Below the pieces are notes generated by a model. It saw only the letters and a list, made by a program, of their open reading frames with translations. It searched no databases and was not told the origin of the DNA. DNA of 64,000 nucleotides from IMG/VR virus record IMGVR_UViG_3300005095_000179, positions 410 through 64,409 of that record; one strand, written 5' to 3'. Shown here piece after piece: positions 7,662-17,182 of this stretch. Every line of letters begins with the position of its first letter. Position 1 is the stretch's first letter. The stretch is from a virus. Both the position numbers and the translations under genes were made by a program.

Positions 7662-8330
7662 TTATCCCTTACAACTTATTTTAAATTTTCTCATTATAAC
7701 ATCAAGAGAAAAACTCAAGTTCGTATTCTTTACAGAAAACGAAAGAGGGATTACTCTCTTTTCAAATTTCAATTCTGAATTATTTAATTTAAAATTAATT
7801 TTTCTTATACTTAAACCAAACTGTCTCCGCTTTATCGTCTTTTTCCAGTCTATGTCAATTCCAACACCGACTGAACCTGAACAATACGGCACATGAATAA
7901 TATATGGACGTCCAAGAACCTCTATATACCCTAGAACATCACTTACTGGAGATGTGTAGTGAAACCCATGCCCAAGCTCTTTAAGCGTTCCTTCGTCCAA
8001 TATCTGACCGTTCTCGTCATAATGTGTATATGGATATGGTTTACTCTTTTCAGACCAAAAGAAGAATTGAAGTTTAGGTTCCCCAACCCTTAGTACGATT
8101 GGATTCCCGCAAAATAATATCAACAAATAAGAGCTATGGTCTGGAGTTACTATTTCTGTACTAAAATAATTTTGATTTAGTGGTTTAACAGTATAAGAAG
8201 GAGTTATATTACTAAGAGTTCCGTCTTCTTTAAACTCAAATACAGTTAATGATAGATTAGTTTGCGTAGATGAAGTCTTAGCAAATAACTTCACCTTTTC
8301 ATTAGGTTTCCTCAGTTGACTATGTTGCAT
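7662..8330 (-). CDS. Hypothetical tail-region protein
   Basis: 222 residues. The N-terminal half looks like a beta-sandwich (EKVKLFAKTSSTQTNLSLTV) of the kind found in small virion proteins. The C-terminal half is basic with repeated short strands (LSIRKINFKLNNSELKFEK, LSFSVKNTNLSFSLDV). It shares one base with the upstream gene (ATG/TAA at 8330). No family recognised. Confidence 0.5.
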   Translation of the reverse strand: MQHSQLRKPNEKVKLFAKTSSTQTNLSLTVFEFKEDGTLSNITPSYTVKPLNQNYFSTEIVTPDHSSYLLILFCGNPIVLRVGEPKLQFFFWSEKSKPYPYTHYDENGQILDEGTLKELGHGFHYTSPVSDVLGYIEVLGRPYIIHVPYCSGSVGVGIDIDWKKTIKRRQFGLSIRKINFKLNNSELKFEKRVIPLSFSVKNTNLSFSLDVIMRKFKISCKG

Positions 8331-8725
8331 TATATAAATCCTATTCCGATATCACAATTACCATCACTTGTTTCAAGAGAAAGTGCGTTAGAAGAAGAAA
8401 CCATGTTAATCAGTACATTTCCATCATCAGCTTGTAAGAATGGATTTAAACCACCATTAACGAACAAGTTACCAACTACTGTTAAAACATAGTCACCATC
8501 GTATGGTTTAATTCTCCACCCATTGAGAAGCTCTATATAGGCAGCAATATACTTTCCAGGCGCGATTTCTTCTCCACCGATGGATTTCATCGCAGAAGGA
8601 AATTTCAAGTTATCCCCTTCTCTAGCCCAAATCTTCCACTCTGCATATAGATCAACAACATTAACTTGTGTTGTTCCCTCTGGGACGTAAATTATTCTTT
8701 CTTCACCGACAAAATTAAAACTCAT
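8330..8725 (-). CDS. Small virion protein with a common tail beta domain
   Basis: 131 residues. The sequence VDLYAEWKIWAREGDNLKFP, then GGEEIAPGKYIAAYIELLNG, then WRIKPYDGDYVLTVVGNLFV matches a domain I know from small tail proteins of many phages (AWKEW..., GGxxLGxGxYIGxY, GWRI.P..). It probably adorns the tail tip or baseplate. It overlaps its neighbours on both sides. Confidence 0.6.
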   Translation of the reverse strand: MSFNFVGEERIIYVPEGTTQVNVVDLYAEWKIWAREGDNLKFPSAMKSIGGEEIAPGKYIAAYIELLNGWRIKPYDGDYVLTVVGNLFVNGGLNPFLQADDGNVLINMVSSSNALSLETSDGNCDIGIGFI

Positions 8726-9002
8726 TATAAACTGCCTTTACTTCTTTTCCTTCTTTGTCTTTAAAGAAGAATAGATTCCCTATCCTAAAGATTAAACACA
8801 AATCATTACTAATCTCTTTTATATCTGGGTTGTATGAAAATATATTCCCAACTATAAAATTATCTGATTTAGAACTGATTATTTCCATTTTCATCGGAGG
8901 GATTAAAATACTTTCGTTCACTACTGGAAGGAAATCCTTTATATCTTCTCCTAGGTCAAAAGCGGGAGTTACTTTCTTAGAAAATGAAAATATCGAAAAC
9001 AC
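8715..9002 (-). CDS. Small hypothetical protein, GTG start
   Basis: 95 residues. Translation begins at GTG (9002-9000), which overlaps the TAG of the upstream gene (TAGTG) and has GGGAG about 10 bases upstream. It overlaps the next gene by 11 bases. It is hydrophobic and beta-rich, with no membrane segment I would trust. Position suggests a minor tail component. Confidence 0.5.
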   Translation of the reverse strand: MFSIFSFSKKVTPAFDLGEDIKDFLPVVNESILIPPMKMEIISSKSDNFIVGNIFSYNPDIKEISNDLCLIFRIGNLFFFKDKEGKEVKAVYNEF

Positions 9003-9505
9003 TATATACTTCTCCCGTCTTTAGATTCTCTTCCCCAAGAACCATCTTTCAAGTATTTAAACCCATCGTCATTTAAAGTCCAATCATTCTTAAATATCAA
9101 ATGATTAAATTCTTCATTGTAAGTCATCGGGAAAGGCTCTCCGCTAATCATTTCAACGGTTTTCCATTCATTCTTTAGAGCATCATGAAAATCTTTAAAA
9201 GAAACTCCCTTGTTATTTCTTGTGGTATCATTTAGTTTAATAACCTTATCATTGAGAAAAATCTCATAATCCCTATTCACTAAGAATTCATTATCCTCTT
9301 GTTCTGGTTCTTCTTGTTTCTGAATGGAAAGAACCCAATCAGGATTGACTAATACTAAAATGTTTCCATTCTGAGAGATAGTAAACTTTCCTCCAAGACA
9401 GTTCACTTCCCTCCCTAAGCTCTCATCATCTATTTCATAATCGAACTCAATACCGTTCATGAATTCTTTTCCTTCTCCAATTGAAGATACAACTTTATAT
9501 TTCAT
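9002..9505 (-). CDS. Minor tail protein sharing a domain with the 464-residue tail protein
   Basis: 167 residues. The central part (GVSFKDFHDALKNEWK, then PFPMTYNEEFNHLIFKNDW) matches in order a segment of the protein at 14880-16274 (GVTIQALYSYLKEEWK, PFPMLAITPEQFEFIDSW). Such domains recur in tail proteins of large phages. Between its N-terminal segment and this domain lies a charged linker (EEPEQEDNEF). Role in the fibre network inferred. Confidence 0.55.
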   Translation of the reverse strand: MKYKVVSSIGEGKEFMNGIEFDYEIDDESLGREVNCLGGKFTISQNGNILVLVNPDWVLSIQKQEEPEQEDNEFLVNRDYEIFLNDKVIKLNDTTRNNKGVSFKDFHDALKNEWKTVEMISGEPFPMTYNEEFNHLIFKNDWTLNDDGFKYLKDGSWGRESKDGRSI

Positions 9506-9514
9506 AATTTCTCC

Positions 9515-10753
9515 TTAAACTAAACTTACTTGTTTTATTTCACCGTTAGAGTCTCTGAACTTTAATACCCCATCCGTTTTATCAACGAAAAAAGAGTTAT
9601 CAGCCAAAGGTGATTCTCCAATAGGGTCTAAGTGAACAGTTTTTTCTTTGTCTAAAATAGAATATCCACCGTTTGCAGTCACGTCCCACCAATATGTATT
9701 ATTATCAGTATCGCAGAATACCGTATATTGATCTAAACAAGAAAAATTTGTTTTTAAAGTTTTATCAACTGAACTAAAAACAGGCATGCTCCAAGTAGAT
9801 TTCATTATTCTATCTGGTAATCTATAATAATTATACTCAATAGCGACATCACCGCCAGCAGAACCGATAGAGAAACCTGCGCATCCAAGGGCATGAAAAT
9901 TCGAAGCGTACGCAATGACCCAAGCATATTTAGTCATTTCTTCAAAATCAGGGAACCCAACATACTTATCCATGTCAATCACACCAGGATCAGTTTCTGC
10001 GACAATACTAAGTCCAACTATTCTAATATTTTTAAGATACGGTAAAACATACAAAGTCAACTTCTCAAATGTATCGAACATATTAGCAACTCCGTTTTCT
10101 GAGTAAACGAAATTCTCATACATCCAATAATCATTATCATTCCTACTCAATGGTAAATTATCCGGATTATGGTCATGAAAATTAGTTCTTCTCCAATCAT
10201 CATCAGCCCATTCTGAAGGAAGTTCAGTGTCTGAGTCACAAACCATGTCCTGGATAGTCCAACAGTTCCCTATATAATTCATCCCTTTTGAATGTACATA
10301 ATTCACCAAATCTATTTGTCTTTGTCTATCTACTTCATAATCAAACCCAAATTCATCTATGAAAATCCCAGTACATTTAAGCGTTTTCCAATCATCTACA
10401 GCTTGTTGCATAGTAGCCATATCTCTATTTGAAGTAGAAACGCCAATAGGAACATATCCGAAAACTTCCACACGTAAATCAATTAATTTTTGAATTATCG
10501 ACTTAGTCGACTCATATTCTTCATGATCTGGGTCTTGGTAGTTATCACCAAAAACTACTATTTTATACTTGCTTTTTATCTCATAAACAACTTTATCAAC
10601 ATCCCAAAGTCCTTTGTAAGAAACTGGGTAACCATAATAAACAAGAATTCCTTCTACGGGAATTCCCTGAATAGTCTCTCCCAATCTAACATCATCGAAG
10701 ACTTCTTCTATTTCTTGAGCAGTGTATTTACTCCTGACATATTTCGTAGGCAT
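9515..10753 (-). CDS. Tail protein with a Spherulin4/GH114-like TIM-barrel domain
   Basis: 412 residues. After a short attachment region, residues about 35-310 read like a TIM barrel: ILVYYGYP, KIVVFGDNYQDPDH, VEVFGYVPIGVSTSNRDM, a WKTLKCTGIFIDEFGFDYE strand with a candidate acidic pair, MNYIGNCW, and a late NIRIVGLSIVAET. This order fits the spherulation-specific family 4 / GH114-type glycosidases. On a tail it could cut capsule or exopolysaccharide. The C-terminal 90 residues form a beta domain (VDKTDGVLKFRDSNGEIKQV). The enzyme family is inferred from pattern only. Confidence 0.6.
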   Translation of the reverse strand: MPTKYVRSKYTAQEIEEVFDDVRLGETIQGIPVEGILVYYGYPVSYKGLWDVDKVVYEIKSKYKIVVFGDNYQDPDHEEYESTKSIIQKLIDLRVEVFGYVPIGVSTSNRDMATMQQAVDDWKTLKCTGIFIDEFGFDYEVDRQRQIDLVNYVHSKGMNYIGNCWTIQDMVCDSDTELPSEWADDDWRRTNFHDHNPDNLPLSRNDNDYWMYENFVYSENGVANMFDTFEKLTLYVLPYLKNIRIVGLSIVAETDPGVIDMDKYVGFPDFEEMTKYAWVIAYASNFHALGCAGFSIGSAGGDVAIEYNYYRLPDRIMKSTWSMPVFSSVDKTLKTNFSCLDQYTVFCDTDNNTYWWDVTANGGYSILDKEKTVHLDPIGESPLADNSFFVDKTDGVLKFRDSNGEIKQVSLV

Positions 10754-10767
10754 ATTTTCTCCTAAAT

Positions 10768-13551
10768 TTATTGAATTATTAAATCAGAATCATCAGATGT
10801 TCTAACTTCATTGCCATCAGACCCAGTTATATTTGAATGACCGCCTTCATTTTCATACGCATAGTCATTATCCTGAACAATTTGTGCTCTTGTATCTGTC
10901 GTAGTGTCTATATTAAATTTCTGTACAATCTTTTTATCATCAGCAACAACAAAGATATCAACTAAATTCGAGTTTATCCAAAATGAAACCTCTCCTTCTG
11001 TAGTGTAATTATCTGAGTCGATAATTTCTTTCGTATTTGAATCTATAACAGTCACTGAAGAACCATCAACCATACCAGATACTACCAACTTCGTATCTCT
11101 GAAAATCTCAATTTCACCGCCATTTGGTGAGACACATTTACTTAAATCTATATTAGTGCCATCTTCAGCTTTGATAATGAGTTTTCTGCTTTCATCACCT
11201 AACCAAGACAGATGAACAGAACATCTTTCATCGAAAGAGATATTACTCAGGGAAATAGTAGTAATGTCTCCGTCTGTTCTCGGTTTTACTTTTATCGGTA
11301 ATGGTACATCTTCGTAACTCTTCCCACTTAAATTATCAGCACTATTTTGCATATTTTCATTAGTATCTGTTTCTATCACATCAGTAGGTATAGCTCCACT
11401 AACAAATAAATCAAAAATCTCTTCATCAGTCAGTAATCCACCATTAAGGCTAAGGTCTGAGAATGTGAACCAATCATTAAGCCCAGTAAGTGTTGCTCCT
11501 GGGTATTGGATATCCGTCCCACCAGTATCTAGTTTCCCTTCTGGTTTACCCCCATAAGTGATTTCACCAATGTGTCCAGAAAAATCTGAAGGAGAGATTT
11601 TATTAGGGATATCTGGGTCTAGACCAGCGTAGTTCTTAACCTTTTTTCCATCCACAAATAACTCAAATAACCCACCGCCAGTCTCCAATCGCATAACAAT
11701 GAAATAAGGTCTATGTGAAGAAAGTTTAAAGTCTGAATATCCTTGAATCTTCACTCCATTATCTGAGTCAGCCATGTTAGCAAGAATAGAGTTTCCAAAT
11801 CCAACAACGAAATAAAGGTTGTTCACCGTACCACCTTCTTCATAAATGATAGAAGGTGTCTTATAAACTTTATCCAAGTAAATCCATCCACCAAGAGTCC
11901 TTCTTAACCTTTCTACTTTATTCACATACACGGTGTTTTCAGGACTTACTCTAGAGTCTTTATCATCAATTGACCAAGAATAATCAACCCCTCTAGTAAT
12001 TGGGTTCTGTTTGAAACTCACATTCCCAGATATTTCATTACTATCAGCGTCAACAACTCCCATCTCATCCTTATAAGAATTATTAAACCTATAATAAATG
12101 TCTGGTTTTAGTCCTTTTATTTTTAGTCCATATTCATCTTCAGTATAGATGATTTTAAATCTAGACGAAACACTCCCATTATCATTAGTGACGAAAAGAT
12201 ATAGAGTTCCCTCTTCGAATTGAGACAAATCATATTCCACTTCTATTTCATTTTCAGACCAACTTATAACAGTTTGCTCAACCTTAGTTCCAGTAGAATA
12301 GTCACTTGAAGTTGAAACCTCAACTTTACCTGAACCTTGAGTTTCTTTAAAACCATATCCGTAAATTTTCTTTTCGTCTACTTTAAAAATAATGTTCTTT
12401 GTGGTATCATCTATAGAGATATCAATCAACCCACTTAAATCAACTACTTGAATTCTAGTTTCAATTGTGTTCTTATTTCTATGGACATACATTTCTAGAG
12501 TAGATTCATCTACTAATCTAGCACTAACCCATCCCCTACCATAAGCAGTACCAGTACCAGAAGTTGTTCTGGTAATTTCAACTGTTGCCCTTGAAATATC
12601 AACTAAATCACAACCACTAATATCAATGTTATACGCACCAGTGTGTGAAGTAGTGTCAGTGTACCTAAAAACGCTTATCTTTGGGTGTGTTATGGTATGT
12701 ACAAAGTGAACATTCTTTTGCCCGTCAGAGGCACTATCGACGTGGTCTGAATGGAAATTATATTTGACTTCTGAAGTATTATCTCCAGGATAATACAAGG
12801 CACTTGTATCAGCAATAGAGTCGTCTACCCCGTTTCTATCATTTGCTTTAAATTGATGATGAATGAGAGTCTTTTCCCAATTCCCTACATCACCACCGCC
12901 TGAAGTTTCTCCATCTGAGTTATCTACTAAAGTTATTACACCAGAGTCATTACTTGACTCCAATCTTCCGTGTTTAATATCCCAGTCATCTCCAATAAAC
13001 TCTACGACAGTGACCCAAACCTTAGTTAAAAGTTCATCACCCCCTCTTCTTATGTTCAAAGTAGAACTATCAGATAACCAAGCAATAGCAGTAGCAAGGT
13101 CAGCGTCGTCACCGCCAGAAGTGTTCATAATACCAGAGATGAATGGGATACATTTATCCTTATTAGTCACTCCTGAAATACTAACTGATGTAGAATTTAT
13201 TCCATCTAAATCTACCTCATAGCTTCCTATAACTTTAAACTCTGTTCCTTCACCTTGAGCACCAGTGTATTCCCAAACTTCCCAGTGAAATCTTGTACTT
13301 CCAGTTGCTACAGTAGCATTAGAGTCTCTATAGAATGTTAGTGTACTTTCATCAGTTAAAGTGATTCCACCAGAAATATCTCTAATTTCTAAGTCATCGC
13401 CTGAACCGTCTTGACCAGCACTTTGCCTCCTGTTGTTTGTATTGACAACAAATGCGTTAGATAACGAAGAAACACTTTCATCTAAAGTTACCGTGGCTCC
13501 GTCTAAAGGAACATCAGTGAATCCTCGTTGTACTTTAACAAAAAATCCCAT
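10768..13551 (-). CDS. Large tail fibre with LamG/concanavalin-like domain
   Basis: 927 residues. The N-terminal 260 residues form beta structure with attachment-like repeats. A middle section (about 415-475) looks like an IPT/Ig-like domain (FKETQGSGKVEVSTSSDYS). Then comes a laminin-G/concanavalin fold (LGGWIYLDKV, FIVMRLETGGGLFELFVDGK, IGEITYGGKP). The C-terminal about 150 residues align with the end of the protein at 13560-14774 (CSVHLSW..., GGEIEIF...). The LamG domain suggests glycan binding. It follows the TIM-barrel gene's upstream side with a normal ribosome binding site. Confidence 0.65.
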   Translation of the reverse strand: MGFFVKVQRGFTDVPLDGATVTLDESVSSLSNAFVVNTNNRRQSAGQDGSGDDLEIRDISGGITLTDESTLTFYRDSNATVATGSTRFHWEVWEYTGAQGEGTEFKVIGSYEVDLDGINSTSVSISGVTNKDKCIPFISGIMNTSGGDDADLATAIAWLSDSSTLNIRRGGDELLTKVWVTVVEFIGDDWDIKHGRLESSNDSGVITLVDNSDGETSGGGDVGNWEKTLIHHQFKANDRNGVDDSIADTSALYYPGDNTSEVKYNFHSDHVDSASDGQKNVHFVHTITHPKISVFRYTDTTSHTGAYNIDISGCDLVDISRATVEITRTTSGTGTAYGRGWVSARLVDESTLEMYVHRNKNTIETRIQVVDLSGLIDISIDDTTKNIIFKVDEKKIYGYGFKETQGSGKVEVSTSSDYSTGTKVEQTVISWSENEIEVEYDLSQFEEGTLYLFVTNDNGSVSSRFKIIYTEDEYGLKIKGLKPDIYYRFNNSYKDEMGVVDADSNEISGNVSFKQNPITRGVDYSWSIDDKDSRVSPENTVYVNKVERLRRTLGGWIYLDKVYKTPSIIYEEGGTVNNLYFVVGFGNSILANMADSDNGVKIQGYSDFKLSSHRPYFIVMRLETGGGLFELFVDGKKVKNYAGLDPDIPNKISPSDFSGHIGEITYGGKPEGKLDTGGTDIQYPGATLTGLNDWFTFSDLSLNGGLLTDEEIFDLFVSGAIPTDVIETDTNENMQNSADNLSGKSYEDVPLPIKVKPRTDGDITTISLSNISFDERCSVHLSWLGDESRKLIIKAEDGTNIDLSKCVSPNGGEIEIFRDTKLVVSGMVDGSSVTVIDSNTKEIIDSDNYTTEGEVSFWINSNLVDIFVVADDKKIVQKFNIDTTTDTRAQIVQDNDYAYENEGGHSNITGSDGNEVRTSDDSDLIIQ

Positions 13552-13559
13552 TTCAATTC

Positions 13560-14774
13560 CTAATCATTTTTATAATTTCTATCGTAGAACTGTTCTAGTT
13601 TAAATTCTTGGTCTTCTTCTATATTAACATTCTTAAATTCAATGATTCTGTAATTTAAGCTAACCACTCTAATATCATAAGTGCCTGTTTTAACTGAAGT
13701 TTCCCAAGTATCTGAAGCATTCTCTACTCCAGCTACTTCTTCTGTAGTTCCAGCGTTGAATATTCTAATTTCAGTATTATCTTTTAGGTTAATGAACTTT
13801 ACATTATGATAGTTGATAATTTCTACTTCTCCACCCCACGGTGCTCCTGAAATGGAAGCGTTAGAACCGTTAGTATTAGTCCAAGTTAATTTTCCTGGTC
13901 CAGACCATAATATATGTAAACTACACAAGTTATCGAAAACTATTCCATCAGCACTTAAATCCAAGTCGCTATCTGATACAATTTCAATACCACAAGGACA
14001 GTTTGGTATTTCTGTCCCAGCTAAATTATCTAAATCTGATTGACTTGAAATAGTATATTCTGGGAGAACTCCTTTCTCAAAGAATTCTTTTCTGATAGTT
14101 TCTGTAGTGATAGAAGAAGCTGTATCTCCTTGCCACCATCCCCAATAATTCCAAGAACCTATTGGTGAAACGATATGAATACCAAGCCCACCAACTGAGT
14201 TATCTTTTCCTCCAATTGTCGCAGGTGCTTTTACATCAGGTCGTTGAGAACCATTTGGAATATTATCGTTAGACAACAATTGAGGAACTCCGTCTAACCA
14301 ACCCTTAGTATAATTCCCATAATCATCATTTTCGTGCTGGAGTGCGAAATGATATACTCTTCCTGGATATATGGGGGTATCACCAAAAATCTGGTTACAG
14401 AATTCTCTCCCGTCCCAACTAGAGTACACTTCATAGATAACATTATTTCCGAATCCCATATGTATTGAAAGAGCATTTGCAGCGGCTCCGTCCCCTACAA
14501 TATTGGTAATTGGTTGGTCCCATATTTCAGTTTTAAACCACCCAGCAACAAATACTTGGTCAACTGCTTGGATATAATCAGAACCGTCTAAATCTAGTGC
14601 TGCTCCGACTGATTCAACTGTCATTGAATATGTGGCATCTTTTGTGATAGGAGGGTGGTCCCAGATTACATCTTCATCATCTGAACCTAGAGAATTTACT
14701 ATATCAGTACCATCTCCGTCAAGGGGAAATAAATGTTTTGGTTGTGTTGATAGTATATCATCTTTATAAGACAC
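13560..14774 (-). CDS. LamG-domain tail fibre protein
   Basis: 404 residues. The N-terminal two thirds form a laminin-G-like jelly roll (GAALDLDGSDYIQAVDQVFV, AGWFKTEIW, FALQHENDDYG, GWLDGVPQLL, ATIGGKDNS). The C-terminal part (CSLHILWSGPGKLTW, GGEVEII, TGTYDIRVV, ending DRNYKND) is homologous to the end of the 927-residue fibre and has the terminal motif of many phage structural proteins. Probably a fibre or fibre tip. It is preceded by its own promoter motif at 14823-14830 and a terminator hairpin of the upstream gene. Confidence 0.65.
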   Translation of the reverse strand: MSYKDDILSTQPKHLFPLDGDGTDIVNSLGSDDEDVIWDHPPITKDATYSMTVESVGAALDLDGSDYIQAVDQVFVAGWFKTEIWDQPITNIVGDGAAANALSIHMGFGNNVIYEVYSSWDGREFCNQIFGDTPIYPGRVYHFALQHENDDYGNYTKGWLDGVPQLLSNDNIPNGSQRPDVKAPATIGGKDNSVGGLGIHIVSPIGSWNYWGWWQGDTASSITTETIRKEFFEKGVLPEYTISSQSDLDNLAGTEIPNCPCGIEIVSDSDLDLSADGIVFDNLCSLHILWSGPGKLTWTNTNGSNASISGAPWGGEVEIINYHNVKFINLKDNTEIRIFNAGTTEEVAGVENASDTWETSVKTGTYDIRVVSLNYRIIEFKNVNIEEDQEFKLEQFYDRNYKND

Positions 14775-14822
14775 TTTCCCCTCCAGAATTTCAGTTATTT
14801 AGATTCGTTTTGAATTTTATAG

Positions 14823-14830
14823 TATTTAAT
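14823..14830 (-). promoter_or_regulatory. Candidate late promoter ATTAAATA
   Basis: Minus-strand ATTAAATA, 49 bp upstream of the gene starting at 14774 and directly after the hairpin that closes the 14880-16274 gene. It matches the octamer found in other intergenic gaps. Confidence 0.55.
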
Positions 14831-14850
14831 TTAAGGAGAGATTTAGAGGG

Positions 14851-14876
14851 TAAGAAACGTCAAAAGACGTTTCTTA
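14851..14876 (-). terminator. Hairpin terminator after the 464-residue tail protein
   Basis: Perfect 11-bp stem (TAAGAAACGTC / GACGTTTCTTA) with a 4-base loop, beginning 4 bases after the TGA at 14880. The 3' side of the stem and its tail are pyrimidine-rich but not a clean T run, so termination strength is uncertain. Confidence 0.6.
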
Positions 14877-14879
14877 AGG

Positions 14880-16274
14880 TCAGTCGTTTCTAAAGTTTCT
14901 TTCTAGAGCAGAAACGAGTGAGATTGAGTTGCTGTTCGATCTAGTGATAGTTCCGTTTGCCTTAACATACTGAGCTTTATCAGTACCAATAGCAACAACT
15001 GAAACAGGAGCGTCAGTTCCTGGGGTTCTACCGCCTTGGTCGTTACCATCATAGTCGAATGTGAATTGAACTTGAGGCCCAGTTACCTCTCCTGCAATGT
15101 CAACACCGTTTTTATCCTGTACAATAATCGCATCAGAGTCACCGAAGTTGTTCCCATTAGCGTCTGTAAAGAACATTCTGTAGATAGCAGGTCCACTGTC
15201 TTGTACGAGGTTGTCGTTGAAGTTCAGACTTCCTGCCGCAACGAATGGAAATACTCTCTTAGCACCATTGATATCGAAGAATTCAATACGGTTGATATCG
15301 ATTTCAGCGAAGTTGTCAATGAAAACTCCATCTGATGTTACCAATGTATCACCGACGAAACTTAGTAAGTCGTCTGCTGTCTTACCAATTACAGTACCAG
15401 AACCAGCATCGATGTCACTATCTTGTCTTAGTTGATATTGAACAAATTCGTAAATCTCTTCAACTGTTGGGAAATTCCCATCATCACTAACGTCAGCATC
15501 AATGATTATATCAAACTCATAATCGTCAGAACCAATAGTTCTAGTCTGAGGATCAGCGTAATAAGTGATTGACATATCAGTGTATGGAAGTTCATTAGCT
15601 ACTGTTGTATCATCGTGAGTAATTTTAAGGTCATCGCTGTTAGCTAGTGGGAAACGATATGCTTGGTAGTTAAATGTCGTAACCCCGATGTCTGACATTT
15701 GAGACTGAGCATATTGCTTTTGGTACTCACGAACGAATATCTTAAAGTAACTCTTATAATCTTCTGCACTTGAGTTATCAACACCATTACCACTACCGTC
15801 ACCAAAAACTTTAATACACTGGTTTACTGGACCAGTTAATACGACGTCTGTTGGAGAACCGTCTACTTCTTGTTGGTAATAAACTTGGTCTGTATCGCCA
15901 AGAGTACCTAGAGTAATAACTCCTACATATTCTTCAGCTGACGAACCGTCTTCGTTTTTAATAGCGAAACCACCATCCCTGAATAAGTTTACAGTATCTA
16001 CATTTTCAGGTTTCCAAGAGTCAATAAATTCGAATTGCTCTGGTGTAATCGCTAGCATAGGGAAAGGATATTTGATTAGTTCATCATCATCTTTCCATTC
16101 TTCTTTTAAGTATGAATATAACGCTTGGATAGTAACACCATCAGTCGTAAGGTCTCCGTAGATTCCAAGAGTGATAGTTTTAGTTCCAGCATCAATCCAA
16201 ATGTTCCCGTCATTTCCAAGTTCGGCTTTAGCACTTGCGCGAACAAGTAAATCTGGGTCAGTGATCTTTGCCAT
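14880..16274 (-). CDS. Tail fibre/structural protein, 464 residues
   Basis: It begins KITDPDLLVRASAKAELGN and contains TKTITLGIYGDL, LKEEWKDDDELIKYPFPM and ITPEQFEFIDSWKP, a set I know from virion proteins of several large phages annotated as tail proteins. The C-terminal end (VSALERNFRND) has the RN(F/Y)xND terminal motif seen also at 13560. The short protein at 9002-9505 shares its EEWK/PFPM domain. It is bracketed by a promoter motif (16342-16349) and a terminator (14851-14876), so it may be a single-gene unit made in quantity. Confidence 0.68.
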   Translation of the reverse strand: MAKITDPDLLVRASAKAELGNDGNIWIDAGTKTITLGIYGDLTTDGVTIQALYSYLKEEWKDDDELIKYPFPMLAITPEQFEFIDSWKPENVDTVNLFRDGGFAIKNEDGSSAEEYVGVITLGTLGDTDQVYYQQEVDGSPTDVVLTGPVNQCIKVFGDGSGNGVDNSSAEDYKSYFKIFVREYQKQYAQSQMSDIGVTTFNYQAYRFPLANSDDLKITHDDTTVANELPYTDMSITYYADPQTRTIGSDDYEFDIIIDADVSDDGNFPTVEEIYEFVQYQLRQDSDIDAGSGTVIGKTADDLLSFVGDTLVTSDGVFIDNFAEIDINRIEFFDINGAKRVFPFVAAGSLNFNDNLVQDSGPAIYRMFFTDANGNNFGDSDAIIVQDKNGVDIAGEVTGPQVQFTFDYDGNDQGGRTPGTDAPVSVVAIGTDKAQYVKANGTITRSNSNSISLVSALERNFRND

Positions 16275-16341
16275 ATGTTCCTCCTAATAGGTTACTATTT
16301 TCATTGAGGAATTTAAGTATCTTATGATACTTCATTTTATA

Positions 16342-16349
16342 TATTTAAT
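16342..16349 (-). promoter_or_regulatory. Candidate late promoter ATTAAATA
   Basis: Minus-strand ATTAAATA about 70 bp upstream of the 16274 start, placed between that gene and the terminator hairpin of the preceding gene. A small 7-bp hairpin (AAGTATC/GATACTT, 16311-16328) lies in the leader. Confidence 0.6.
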
Positions 16350-16393
16350 AGTTTGTGATTTTTTATTGAAGAGTTTAAGATAGTTTTTATAAA

Positions 16394-16418
16394 GATAGAG
16401 AGGAATTTCCTCTCTATC
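16394..16418 (-). terminator. Intrinsic terminator after the 248-residue tail fibre gene
   Basis: A near-perfect palindrome, GATAGAGAGGAA / TTCCTCTCTATC, gives a 12-bp stem starting 7 bases after the TAA at 16426. On the minus strand it is followed by CTTTATAAAAAC. It separates this gene from the promoter motif at 16342-16349. Confidence 0.7.
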
Positions 16419-16425
16419 ATGAAGA

Positions 16426-17172
16426 TTAAACGACTGTTCCTGTTGCATCGACCCAATCAGTACCATTATACCAAATTGGTTTGTTTAGGTCTGTATCAAA
16501 ATAGTTCTGATATAGTACTGGACTTGCTGGTCTTGAAGCACTATCACCTCCAGCATTAATAGTCCCCTTTACTGAAGAATAGTCTGGGTCTATTACTGTT
16601 CCAGAATCATATCCTTGAACAGTAACTCCTATATCAGAATCAGTTAGTGCTTCATCTAAATAGATATCCTGAGTTACAGAAATATAACCTAGTTTAGTCT
16701 TCTCTGAGTCAGTTACATATCTTTTATCAGTTGTGTCTGAAATATCTGAAGTACTAAGGACAACTACACCAGTCTTTCCATTCACTGAAATAACGTCTGA
16801 ACTTTCTTGAATATCAATCCAATTTGTTCCGTCATAAATATATGTTTGAGGAGTTCCGTCTCCTTTATCAGTTACCTTAACGACATCACCTTTCTGAACT
16901 GTTAAAGAATCTCTACTTGAGATATCACTTACTACATAAACATCAGTTATAGCTAAAGACGGTAAGTGTGAAGTCGGGATAAGAGAGTTAGAGTCTAAAG
17001 GACAAACTCCATTAGCTACACCGATATCACTAGGAGTAAGTGCTCCAGATAAAATATCAGAATATAAAACCTTTCTTACAGAATTCTCTCCCGTTACTTG
17101 TGCTATAAAAATATCTGTAGTTTGTAATTCATTAGTTATTAAATCTAGGTCATTTGGTAAAAATCCAGCCAT
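16426..17172 (-). CDS. Tail fibre protein
   Basis: 248 residues. Tail-fibre hallmarks include SVNGKTGVVVLSTSDISDT, SDIGVANGVCPLDSNSLIP and TSHLPSLAITDVYVVSD in the N-terminal half, and the C-terminal strand SRPASPVLYQNYFDTDLNKP with WYNGTDWVDATG. These are common in collar-type fibres of many phages. The target receptor cannot be inferred. Confidence 0.75.
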   Translation of the reverse strand: MAGFLPNDLDLITNELQTTDIFIAQVTGENSVRKVLYSDILSGALTPSDIGVANGVCPLDSNSLIPTSHLPSLAITDVYVVSDISSRDSLTVQKGDVVKVTDKGDGTPQTYIYDGTNWIDIQESSDVISVNGKTGVVVLSTSDISDTTDKRYVTDSEKTKLGYISVTQDIYLDEALTDSDIGVTVQGYDSGTVIDPDYSSVKGTINAGGDSASRPASPVLYQNYFDTDLNKPIWYNGTDWVDATGTVV

Positions 17173-17182
17173 GTGTTTCTCC

